Positions 11,680-21,220 of a stretch of DNA of 64,000 bases are shown here, in pieces (within the stretch, counting starts at the first letter, position 1; each line of letters starts with the position of its first letter). Source of the DNA: Kappaphycus alvarezii (taxonomy: Eukaryota; Rhodophyta; Florideophyceae; Gigartinales; Solieriaceae). The position numbers and the translations under genes are program-made. The stretch covers positions 434,001 through 498,000 of the forward strand of contig NADL03000862.1 in the NCBI GenBank assembly GCA_002205965.3, given 5' to 3'. The notes under the pieces are model-generated. The model had not been told where the DNA came from, did no database searches, and saw only the letters and a program-made list of their open reading frames with translations.

Positions 11680-13542
11680 TGAATTCCAGAAATATCTCCC
11701 TTCCGACTCGCAAGGATATTGTAGTGTCGCTTATGGGGTTTTTTGGGAAAGAGAAAAAATTACTATCAACAGGGACACCGGTGAAGAAGCCCCAAAAGAA
11801 TATGTCATGTACTAGTGTCCGAAACCGGAATGTTCTTCTCCAACCGTGTCATTCTTGGACAAAACAGGATTCAAAAACCTGTATAACCACCTGCGAAGTT
11901 GCTTTGGCAAAAAAAAAGACATAGAAACGCAAGATGAGATGCTGTTACATCTCTATGAGGAAGCGAAAAAGGCCATGAGAGAGAGAAGTGGGACCATCCG
12001 CTCTCACTTTGAGATCAAGACTCTGTCAGAGTATGAAAGTGCAATGTACGTTTATATTAAGCTTATTGTGGCGAAAAGTCTTCCCCTTTACTATGTTGGT
12101 GATCCAAATGTGCGCAAATTCTCGCGATATGATGTCAAGATTGGGAAGAAGAAATTGTTCCAGGTTCTATTTAAGCTTGTAAAGATGGTGGAGAAGCACA
12201 TTGCAGTAGAAATGAAGGGAAAAAAAGGAGCACCGCTGTTCAATAGATGTTCATGCAACAATACGCATTACGTAGCAGCGATTTCTTCGTACTGCAACTC
12301 TATGCAGACAATGGACAATATTGCAGCTGCAAGGGATACTGTTCTTAGCCTATCAATTCTTGCTTTGTCCCCGATGGGACATGTTGCGGGAGAGTTTGAT
12401 GAGAATAACTCTACAGATGAAACATCAACTTTCAATGCCAAAGCTCAAGTTCAGTTTTTTAGTGAAATATTTCCATTTTTCGGTCATCAGTTCTCTGAAT
12501 GGTGTGTTTGTCTCATTGGAGATAGTTGAAGTACAAATATGAAGATAGCGTCGTTAACGAATAAGCAATATGTATATATAACAGCCACAAGCTAAATCTA
12601 GAAGTGAAAAACATGATTAACATGCACCTACACATCAACAAAACAGTTTAAAGTGTGAGCGAAACGATGAAAGAGGCGAGAAAACTGAAGAGTGCCGCTC
12701 TTCTCCGGAATCTTACAGAACTTCAGACAATCATGCACAATCTTACACGTTGGTCTGACAAATTTCATATGCTTAAAAGGTTTGTTCAGATACGAGATGA
12801 GTTGATCGAAGTCCGAAACGCACCAGAGGGAGACCTCACAATTGATACAAGTGCAAGATTGGCTTCCATGGGTACAGAAACTTAGAACATGTTGGCCAAA
12901 ATTGATGTAGTAACAAAGTCACTGCAAACCTGTGGTCATATGTTAGCTGAATGCCGAGATAGACTCGACGTTTTGGTGGAGACTGTCATTGAGTATAGTG
13001 ATCTTCCTAATTCCTCACTTTATCAATGCAAGCTTGATAAGAAATATGTTGCTCCGGACGCAAATATAGTCCTACACCCTGCATTTGAAACTCGGGTCGT
13101 GAAAATACAGAGAAGTTTGCACTAGGATCAATCTGAAGACGAGAAAGAGGCAATTATGTGCCTAAAGAAGGGCACGAATGCTACAGTTGAAAATGAGCCT
13201 CTCGAAAGTACTATCTTAAGCGCCCTAAGTATGTCACAGCGATTATCAAAGCGAAGGAAGAAGGATGATGCGGAGAGCGCGCATATTAATTGTGACTTTA
13301 TGTTGTGGTTGGTTGCACAGATTGAACGTTTATGGAGCATTTCTAACTACGTGTTGACTGAAAATCGACGGTCCATGACTCTTCAGCTATTTGAAGCAAT
13401 TTTATTCCTGAGGGTGAATGTAAGGTTCTGGGACGCGCAACTTGTCAGCCAAGCCATTAACGGAACGCGTTGTGATAGGGCCCTAGCAAGTATGGAAGCT
13501 CAAGAGGCTCATCAAGAGCTCAGCATCAACGCTAGTGCTTAA
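11680..13542 (+). pseudogene. hAT family transposase relic with BED finger
   Basis: In order along the plus strand: a BED-type zinc finger near 11817-11905 (C....C spacing in CPKPEC, then GFKNLYNHLRSC); a region at 11990-12290 with the common 'ALPL..VED...RK' and 'T..HY.A' patterns (LPLYYVGDPNVRKFSRY, CNNTHYVAAISSYC); at about 12515 a GDNCSTN-like site read as GDS-stop-STN; at 12655-12885 NLTRWSDKFHMLKRFVQIRDE; and at 13300-13450 the C-terminal dimerisation domain (ERLWSISNYVLTENRRSM, FEAILFLRVN). It is broken by stops at about 11815 and 12527, a stop-dense stretch to 12650, and stops at 12885 and 13125. hAT transposases cut and paste DNA flanked by inverted repeats. None were found here. The family call rests on several independent motifs. 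Confidence 0.7.
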
Positions 13543-13573
13543 GATTTATCGCAGCTCTTACATTTGTTTGAAT

Positions 13574-13800
13574 TGTAGTAAATATATCACCAGTAGTATT
13601 TCAATCTAAACGAGCATTGCAACAAGTATTGATACCCTGTGGCGTACTGCAATACTTATTGCTGCCTTGAGGTACATTGTAATACATATTGCATCCACGA
13701 TTTGTATTGCAATACCTATTGGTTTTGTTCTGGAACGGAAATACGTATTGCATATTGCATATTTGGAAGCAATATATTGCAATAATATTCGACACAGCCC
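13574..13800 (+). repeat. LTR relic related to gypsy D, with 30-bp repeats
   Basis: The start TGTAGTAAATATATCACC is followed by AGTAGTAT. This resembles the gypsy D LTR start TGTGACGAATATGCCC followed by AGTAGTAT. Then come at least four tandem 30-bp units (13618-13737), each opening TGCAA or TGTAA. They contain a near-palindrome around TATTGCAATA. Gypsy D LTRs also carry 30-bp units with an internal palindrome. The 3' end cannot be defined. It begins 31 bp after the hAT relic. Confidence 0.4.
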
Positions 13801-13849
13801 TGCGTGAGAGACTTTTCGCAAAGGGGAGATGGTAGCACCGTGTTCAACT

Positions 13850-15477
13850 GAACCCGTCCCACCCAGGCTCGAAGCCGGCGATTCTTGGACGACGCTGTCC
13901 CACTGGAGTGCATGGCCTGAATTCGGAGCTCCTGCTGGGCTAAAGGCCCGTGAAATGGTTAAAATACCAGAACTGGTACTGTTTCCCATCCCTGGGGGTG
14001 CTACAGTAATTGCGTTTAAGACCTTTAATGACATTAAAGCCTTTTGTTGCGAGCGAAGAAGACAAATAGCGTTCCGTGGTGCCCTCGGGGATGTCCATTT
14101 CGGGACTTCGTTGTAGTTGGCCTGACGTGCTACCCTCGGTTACATAGGTCGCACTCAAATCTGGTGGATTGAACTCCTCAGATTCATTGCTGTTTTCACC
14201 GCGCTGAGCTGCAAGCTCAGAGGTTCGTTCTAATATGGGACGAAAATTCCCTCTGTCTCTTGAAGTTACCACTACCCCGTTGTTAAGGATGTTTCTTCCC
14301 TTCACGGACTTCTGCTCAGTCATGGCGCGTAAACGCCGTGGTCTTGTGCGAGAGAATCGCTCGTTCAGGGTTACGGAACCCATTTCGAAGAGTATTTCCA
14401 CGAACGATTTGGGATCGAATCCCTCGGAGTCCGTGTCTAGTGGTGCCGACACTGCGGGCCCAGTGCCCTTAGGATGGGTTTGGCATCGCTTGAATGGGCT
14501 CAGAGGCCCAGCTAACAGAGTTGCTTTGTTTGGAGCACTCGCGGTCTCGTTCGCGGACTGGGGGTTTTCCCTGTAGATGGAATCTAGCGCCAAAATATCG
14601 GAAGCAGGTGTAGCGCCCGCGCTTCGGTTATTGACGTTGGCGTTGTTTTCTAGGCTTGAAGCCCTCGCTTCAAGTGGGGTTTTGTCCTCCTGCTACCGGC
14701 CCGTTGCCCAAGACAATAATAGGAGGATATAAAACTTTTTAAGCAGGAATTGAGTGCCTTCAGCCGGTTCCTTAGAGACTACTGAAGAAATTTACCTGGG
14801 AGTGCTGTCGGGAAAATGGTAGTGAGCACTTCCCGAACACTCTGGCTCTCGACTCTCGTTGACTTGTTCTGCACATACTTGGCCCACTGTACCGTGCAGT
14901 AATGCAGTGAGGTATTAGTTCAATGTACCATGCGTGGCATTGCTTCTATTAACCTGTAGATTTGCATGTATCATCAGCGGCAAGTCATCTAGTCCCCTTG
15001 CTTCTGTCTCCGAAGGGAGGCGGGATACGGAAGTAAAAATACCTTCCTTGGGTATTTGTTGTCCCTCTATTGGCTGGTGGCCGCGTGCGCTGGTAGTCAC
15101 TGTAGGACTACGGTTTGGAGGTCTCGACTCACTTGATGGCATTTGTTTGCCTGATGTTGGTAAGGGCTCCCCTCCTCGCCTCAGACCAGTTTGGTCTTCA
15201 CGTACCAGCTTCGAATCGGCCAACTTACCTCTGCGATTGAGAGCTTTCTGCTCAACATTGCCAGTTGCCTTTCCGTATTGAGGGCATGGGATATCCTTTT
15301 ATGCCTTTGACGTAGTCTCGCTGGCTGAATATCCGTAGTTTATGCGTGAATCCAGGAAAGATGCGTCCATGTTTGATCTGTAAGAGCACCAGGGAGTGAT
15401 GCCCCGTTTAGTTCTCGACCCTCCGATTGCATGGAGCCCTCTTAGCCTATAGAGCGACCTCCTGTTGGGTCTGTAAT
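13850..15477 (-). pseudogene. Unidentified Pro/Ser/Thr-rich coding remnant, probably 3' part of gypsy C
   Basis: Two minus-strand frames stand out: 14915-15223 (102 codons, rich in P, S, T and R) and 13940-14593 (217 codons, with SVTLNERFSRTRPRRLRAM and an acidic, Ser-rich middle). No domain is recognisable. Position suggests they belong to gypsy C. The gypsy A target duplication ACCCC joins 15477 directly to 22958, where the region after the gypsy C integrase ends. Low-complexity sequence after integrase could be an accessory frame or an untranslated region. They could equally be part of an older element that gypsy C had itself entered. Confidence 0.3.
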
Positions 15478-15482
15478 ACCCC
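15478..15482. repeat. Target site duplication of gypsy A (left copy)
   Basis: ACCCC lies immediately outside the left LTR and is repeated at 22953-22957 outside the right LTR. Five bases is the usual duplication for Ty3/gypsy integrases. Confidence 0.85.
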
Positions 15483-16202
15483 TGATAGGGGTAAATCGTC
15501 GGGAGAAGAGATACTTAGAACCAACTACCCCAAGACGGAGGTGTTGCGAGCGACAAAAGTGCTACCGTGGTATAGTTGAACAAATAAAAAGGAGTGTATA
15601 TGGGAGAGAGTTGAGAGGGCTACAAGCAAGTATAAAAGGGGCAGGGTCTACCACTGATGCTCTGCGACCAGCTTAGGAAAAAGTTTTCTAGGGTCTGAAG
15701 TTGACTCTCAACTTCCTACTACTCGGAGCTTGACCTGAAGTTGTCTGCCAACTTGCTTGACCTCCACTAAAGGAAGCAGTTTACTCGGCTTATATAGACC
15801 TTTGGCTACCCTAAAAGTCTTCAAACAAACAGACTAATAACCATAAAATGCATTCACGGGAATCGTGTGAACCAGAGAGACCATTAGAAGATATTTCCTC
15901 AAGGTAAATATCTAGGTGCCATACCCATGCCAGCCACCCATCGGCCAGGGGTGGGAATTGATGTGGCCATTATATAGACCTTTCAGAGTCACTCGTAGTA
16001 TCACCCACAACCTAGAACTGTACTGACATCCACTATGACAGCGTGTCCTAAAATAAAAAATCAACCGATGAATTTGCCACACTCACCCAAATTAAAAATA
16101 TCTTGCAAATTCAAAAACTGTAAAAATATCTTCCCAGTTCCAATACTGTATACAATTATGGTCCTCATCTAAATTTTTTCGTGTGCGAATTTGCGCACAT
16201 CA
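15483..16202 (-). repeat. 3' LTR of gypsy A
   Basis: 720 bp. On the minus strand it starts TGATGTGCGCAAATTCG and ends CCCCTATCA. It differs from the 5' LTR by two single G insertions (near 15503 and 15788). Inside are a TATATAAG box (15790-15798), a second TATA-like site near 15972, two short hairpins (15697-15715 and 15738-15754), and a tandem 28-bp duplication (16093-16148). Confidence 0.92.
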
Positions 16203-16214
16203 CGCCCTCCCGCT
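16203..16214 (-). other. Polypurine tract of gypsy A
   Basis: On the minus strand, AGCGGGAGGGCG directly precedes the 3' LTR. Such a purine run primes plus-strand DNA synthesis in LTR elements. The call rests on its position and composition. Confidence 0.6.
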
Positions 16215-16235
16215 CAAGACGAACGTCCCGGCTCG

Positions 16236-16652
16236 TCACTGCTCTTGTTGTTCTTGTGGGAGTTCTATCCATTCATCAGGGAGAGTATAGGGTTCACTAT
16301 AAGGATATGGTAGTAGCTCATTTCCAATATGATGAGAGAGTGTGTACCGTGCGATGACCGGCTCATCTCCTTGGTCAAGAGTTTCGTAGATTCGGCGTAT
16401 GGTTTCATAGTGTTCTCTAATGAGCTCCTCCCGTTTCACTTCTCCAAACCTTCCAAATGTGAGGTAGTAAACGTAGTATGCAAACTTTTCTGGCAACGGG
16501 TCCAGAAACGGGTATCTGAAGGAGAAAAAAACTCGCAACATAAGGACTGAGTCCTCACGAGTAAGGTGCGCCCCGTGAATGGTCTGGAAGCACATGCAAA
16601 TACTAATTGCAAAAAAGGAAATTACTTCTGCTTCTCGTGGGTCCTCTGTCAT
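16236..16652 (-). CDS. Gypsy A C-terminal domain, second copy
   Basis: This 138-codon frame starts with ATG at 16652, 17 bases after the stop of the integrase frame, and lies in the +1 frame relative to it. Similarity to the first copy (about 16880-17320) begins before this ATG, so the unit was once continuous. Shared anchors are ICMCFQTIHG against ICLCFRTLNG, RVFFSF against RVLFSF, a conserved 'Y...GR.G' site, and PYPYSEPY against PYPLWEPY. The end is acidic and Gln-rich. The pattern of aromatic and aliphatic residues suggests a folded helical domain. I know no family for it. It could be an envelope-like or accessory protein, but no signal peptide or clear membrane segment is seen. Confidence 0.6.
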   Translation of the reverse strand: MTEDPREAEVISFFAISICMCFQTIHGAHLTREDSVLMLRVFFSFRYPFLDPLPEKFAYYVYYLTFGRFGEVKREELIREHYETIRRIYETLDQGDEPVIARYTLSHHIGNELLPYPYSEPYTLPDEWIELPQEQQEQ

Positions 16653-16668
16653 TTCGCGAAGCCAACGT

Positions 16669-18560
16669 CTAATTGGTAGCCGTCCAATAATTAAGGATGC
16701 ATAGTTTCCCCTGGGAGACTAGGCGGTGTTTGAGGCGATCTTCTTGGCGATCTTCCTCGCTGCTCCCGACGCCTTGCCCTCTTCGATGATCCGCCCGATC
16801 ACTTGATGGTCCAGCTCGTATCATCATCACGGCCTCGGGAGGATCCTGGTCTTCGGCTGAGGTTGTGTTTCTGAGCGGAGCAACGTAAGGTTCCCATAGA
16901 GGATATGGGACCAGTCGATATTCCATATCAGGGGGCAAGCTGTAACCTCTCAGTCGCACATCTTGGTTGTTCTTGAGAAATACGTAAACTGGACGGATAA
17001 TATTCAGATATGTTTGCGACAAGTCTCCGATAGCTACCATTCCATACCTTCCTATAGAGTAATGATATATGACTTCCACAAACTCTGGACCTGCTTCCGT
17101 GAACCTTCCGTTTTGGAATGAGAATAGAACTCTGATTAATAGTCGGAAATCTTCTTCAGGTAGCAATGGTCCGTTCAACGTACGAAAACATAGGCATATA
17201 TTAATGTAGAAATGGACGATTACGTGGAGTTCGTAGTAGTCACGCGTAATCGAGATGATCCATTCCCAGGCCCTTTTTCCTCTCATAGGAATCATTCTAT
17301 AGTTAAAGATGAGTATGCCCCGTGGTTGCGCATAGTCCTGTGTGAGAAGGAATTCTTCAGGCCTCTGATGGTAAGGGACTAGACGACGTGCATGGATGGC
17401 CCTCCTTGATCTCTTCCCTGAGCTTGAACATAGCTTATAGTGCGGGTGTCTTTCCTCCGTGACGACGCAAGGATTCGAGTACTTTGTTTGGAAGGCCGGC
17501 CACTTCACAGCCTGCTGCATTGCTTTCCCATGTACTACAAGTACTTTAGAGCCGACTGGAAAGGTTTGGACTGGAGGCTCTTCATTCTTATTTCTTGTCT
17601 GTGTTAGCGCGCGGTGTGATCTCCAGCCTTCAGTGGCCAGTAGTTCGACTTCTCTACTCTCTTCATCGATAATATTTGTTTCCATGTCTCTCTGTAACAT
17701 TCTAGGAGCCCTTCCGTACATTAGCTCGAATGGTGACCGTCCGCTTCTTCCTCTTCTTCGACGATAGCCGTATAACACTTTTGGTAAGGCATCTTCCCAC
17801 TGGATTTCATTCTCCGACATAGTTTTCGATATTTCTCGTTTGATGGTTCCAACCATCCTCTCCGCTTTACCGTTTGACATAGGAGCGTATGCGAGAACTG
17901 TCTTCAGCTGAATCCCTTCTCTTCCAAGAAACGAAGCAGTGAAGTTGCAGTAAAACAAAGGGCGTTATCTGAGATGATCCTTTTTGGAAGACCAAACGGT
18001 TCAATTATTTCTTTTTCGATGAATCTCAGGACCACCTCAGCATTGGCCTCCTCAACTGCAACTGCTATTGGCCATCCAGTAAGATGTTCCACCCCTATAA
18101 GGAGGTATTTGTTTCCGGAAGAGGTTTCCTTGAATGGGCCGGCAAAGTCAATTGAGAAGGTTTCAAAGAGAGCGGAAACTGGGAAGCTTAGGGTTGTCTT
18201 ATACTTTCGTATCGGAGTGAATTTTTGACAGTTGTCACAGCTTTTCACGAAATTATAGACGTCCTTATGGATACTGGGCCACCAGAATCTCTCCGTAATG
18301 AATTTTTTGGTTGTTTCGAGATCCCAATGCCCTAACTCATCATGAAAAGTCCTCAAGATCTTGATTCTTTCTTTCAAAGGGGCCACTAGTCGAGGACCGG
18401 CTTTTGTGTGTCGGAAGAGTTTCCCATTCCACAATGTAAAGGCCTTTTGGTTCCTGCGTACCCAATTTCTGTGTTCGAGATCAACCTTTCTCATTTCTAG
18501 TCCATCAAGGAATTTAATAAGTCCGTGAATATAAGCTTCGTACTCGTTATCGATCGGCAC
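16669..18560 (-). CDS. pol: Gypsy A integrase with first copy of C-terminal domain
   Basis: The integrase begins with the HHCC zinc-binding domain: H...H near HDELGHWD, then the CDNC pair in FVKSCDNCQKF (about 18220-18330). The catalytic core shows Asp in FSIDFAGPF, Asp in IISDNALCF and Glu in NGKAERMVG. One base is missing near 17910, between the second Asp and the Glu, so 18560-17904 and 17958-16669 are different frames of one protein. After VLYGYRRRRGRSGRSPFELM comes the usual tail (AVKWPAF, CVVTEERHPHYKL), then the extra domain at about 17320-16880 (ICLCFRTLNG, PYPLWEPY). The product would insert element DNA into the chromosome. As read, the core is split and inactive, unless the missing base is a sequencing error. 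Confidence 0.85.
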
Positions 18561-19244
18561 TTGAACTTCGGCAACTCCGACGATGTCTCGGAAGCTTTTT
18601 CATTTGGAATCAATGGATCCCTCAAGCGGGATAGGTAATCGGCAGGCTGATTATTGCGTCCGGGCCTATACACAATTTCAAACCGATATTCTGCGAAAAT
18701 GTCGAGCCATCGGGCCAAGCGGTGATGTACATCTTTCTTTTGGAATGCTGTCTTAAGTGCCTGGTGATCAGTTATCAAGACAAATTTCTCGAGTGATAAA
18801 AGGTAAACACGAAACTTTTTCAGTGCGAAGACGACAGCTAGCGCTTCTTTCTCGCAGACTGAGTATCTCTTTTCCGCATCATTCAGAGTGCGACTTGCGA
18901 ATTGAACAGGGTGTAGTCTTCCGTTTTCGTCTTTTTGGGACAAAATGGCACCCAAAGACCGTTCTGAGGCATCTGTCTCCACAACGAATGGTCTCTTGAA
19001 ATCTGGTACATGAGCACTGGGGGGACACATAGCTTATCTTTAAGCTCCTCAAATGCAGTTGCATTTCCTTGTTCCAGTAAAATTTTCCGTTCTTCGTAGT
19101 GCTGGCATGTAACGGTGCTGCAGTCTTGGCGAAATCTTTGATAAATCTCCTGTAATATGAGGCCAGTCCTAAGAAGCTTCGAACCTCCGTCTTTGAAGCG
19201 GGCCTTGGTGCCAACTTGATTTTTTTCGTTTTCTCTGGATCCAC
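18497..19244 (-). CDS. pol: Gypsy A RT thumb and RNase H
   Basis: The frame at 19244-18879 holds the conserved thumb stretch RSFLGLASYYRRFIKDFA. The frame at 19030-18497 holds RNase H with FVVETDASERSLGAILSQ, EKRYSVCEKEALAVVFALKK (catalytic Glu) and LITDHQALKTAF (Asp). It then continues to ARWLDIFAEYRFEI and RPGRNNQPADYLSR, the connection to integrase. The frames differ by one base near 18990 and again near 18545. The catalytic residues of RNase H are all present, so the enzyme looks intact apart from the frame changes. It would degrade the RNA strand during reverse transcription. Confidence 0.85.
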
Positions 19245-20003
19245 TTTAATTCCCTCTTGATCGACGATATGACCGAGTAATTGGATAGACGTTTTCGCAA
19301 AGAAGCATTTGCTTAACTTAATTTTCAGGCTGTACGCAGCTATTTCTCCACCACAGTCTTGACATGCGATATGTGCTGATCCAAGGTTTTTGAGAATATC
19401 ACTACATCATCGATATAAACTCTTGCAAATGGAAGTCCTTTCAAAACCTCGTTCATCATTCTTTGGAATGTAGCTGGGGCATTCATGAGACCAAAAGGCA
19501 TCACTTCGAACCTGAATGTACCGGCTTTGCTGGTAAAAGTTGTTTTTCCTTGCATTTTTCATCCAATGGAATCTGCCAATAACCAGTGTAAAGATCAATT
19601 GAGGTGAAGTATCTCCCGTCCTTCAAGTCCTCGAGGATTTCTTCCATGTTTGGAATCGGAAATCGATCGGGTATCATTCTCTGGTTCAGTTGTCGGTAAT
19701 CGACGCAAAAACGCAGCTTTCCATCCTTCTTTGGTGCGACCACAACTGGAAATGACCATGGGGATGAAACTGGCCGAATATATCATTTTCCAGCATACTT
19801 GTAACATTCTCTGAGATAAATTGGTCATATTTTGGCGGTTGACGTCTAGGCCTGTGGTAAATTGGTTGAGTATCGGTAAGTTCAAATGAGTGAGTGACCG
19901 GTACACTTGCTTGTCTTAAATCTGATACACTCCATGCAATTACTTCGGAAGATGCTAACATGTCGGATATTTTCAGTGAGGCGGCGGCGGGAAGGTGCTG
20001 CAC
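19245..20003 (-). CDS. pol: Gypsy A reverse transcriptase
   Basis: Three overlapping frames make up the polymerase. 20003-19686 carries the entry region (YHRPRRQPPKYDQFI). 19743-19501 carries LRFCVDYRQLN and the catalytic FTSIDLYTGYWQI. 19555-19340 carries FGLMNAPATFQRMMN and the catalytic box VYIDDVVIFS. All three catalytic Asp residues are present. Frame changes fall near 19745, 19550 and 19330 and are single-base. The protein copies the element RNA into DNA in the cytoplasmic particle. Codon use and motifs are typical of Ty3/gypsy. Confidence 0.88.
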
Positions 20004-20274
20004 TTTTCCTTGATTTCTGCCATTTGGCGCCCTTTTTCTTCTTGATTCTCAACCTCAATATTTTGAAGGACCTTTTCCGGCGTGCTCACATCTTCAGATA
20101 TGGAATCCGATATATTCCTGTTTTCCTTGCAATTGTAATCTTCTTTCATGCTCCGAATTCCGTCCTTTGATTCGATATTATCGCAAAAAGAAACACATTC
20201 AGGTGTCACACCTACCCTAGAATTCCAGTCTTCATCTGTTTCAAACCCAGAATCATAATCATCCCATGCCATGT

Positions 20275-21220
20275 TCAGTATCCCCCGAGCGTACCCTTCT
20301 CCACTTCCGAAAGTGTTAGTTGGTTCGAATCTTCGCTGTCATAGCTAGAAGTGAAATCTTCACTGTCCGTTTCTTTCAAATCTACCGGATGTGTGCTTTT
20401 GTCGAAATCCAGGGGCATCTTCACGGTTCTGCCGTCAACATTAACTGAAACGATTTGGTTGCCCAAGTCAATGCAGGTCCCTAGTCTTTCCATGGTAGGG
20501 CAGCCAATGATTGCATCGAAAGGGAGATCAGGCATGACAAGAAAGTCTAATCAACTTTAGAGTCCCCAAAGAACACGGAAACCTTGTCAACAGTGCCCAT
20601 GCATTTTGATACGGTTCCATCCGCCACAGTTATTCTTCGAGTAGTTGGAATAATTTCGAGACCTAATCTGTCACCAAAGTTTCTGAATAAGGTTTGGAAC
20701 AGCGCCCGAATCGAAAAGAGCTTGGGTTTCATTCCCAATACTTTGACTGGTACTAGTTTAAGACGTCTTGGTGCTGTCGAGGCCGATTGAAGAAACAGTT
20801 TCTTACCCTTAGCGGACTTATTAGACCTGATAATTTTTTTGAGTTCTTTTCTCGCATCCTCTGCGTCGCCCCTCAAAAGTTGACCAAACGTTATCCCAGT
20901 TGGGGCCGATGCAAGCTCAGCCACCAAATTGTACTTCTTCACATATTCTAGTACGTCCTTCGGGATACTCTTAAATTTCTTACTCTTTCTCGTCTTCTTG
21001 GCCGAAGTGTTTCCCACCCTGGAACAACTTGATCAAGCCTCTTGGTTCGAGGAGGTACAGGTGCTGGGATATGCTCCAGCATTCCATAATCTAGCCTAGG
21101 TTTTTTCGACAAAACGTTCCCTTCCCCATCCCTTTTTGTCACATTAACTTGACTGATTTCTTCAGCGATGGATACATTACCGGCATCCGCCAACCTTTGA
21201 TCCTTCTGTTTTGTAAGATT
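20275..21220 (-). CDS. pol: Gypsy A protease region
   Basis: A basic linker (KKTRKSKKFKSIPKD) leads to the aspartic protease. The active site Asp-Ser-Gly-Ala is readable at about 20715-20700. It falls in a frame next to that of 21017-20547, because of one extra T in a T-run. Further on, ITVADGTVSKCMGTVDKV and MPDLPFDAIIGCPTMERLG are the usual flap and C-terminal motif of retroelement proteases. An acidic Ser/Asp-rich linker at 20272-19973 joins it to RT. The protease would cut Gag-Pol. At least four single-base shifts lie in this segment. Confidence 0.8.

Noticed and set aside
13618..13737. Tandem repeats considered as a CRISPR-like array
   Set aside because: Contiguous 30-bp units in eukaryotic DNA with no spacers, and no cas genes anywhere in the window.
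16669..16700. Possible programmed -1 frameshift at GGGAAAC between the integrase and the second C-terminal domain
   Set aside because: The heptamer is in the wrong phase for a -1 slip, and the second domain lies in the +1 frame. A single indel or restart at the ATG at 16652 explains it better.
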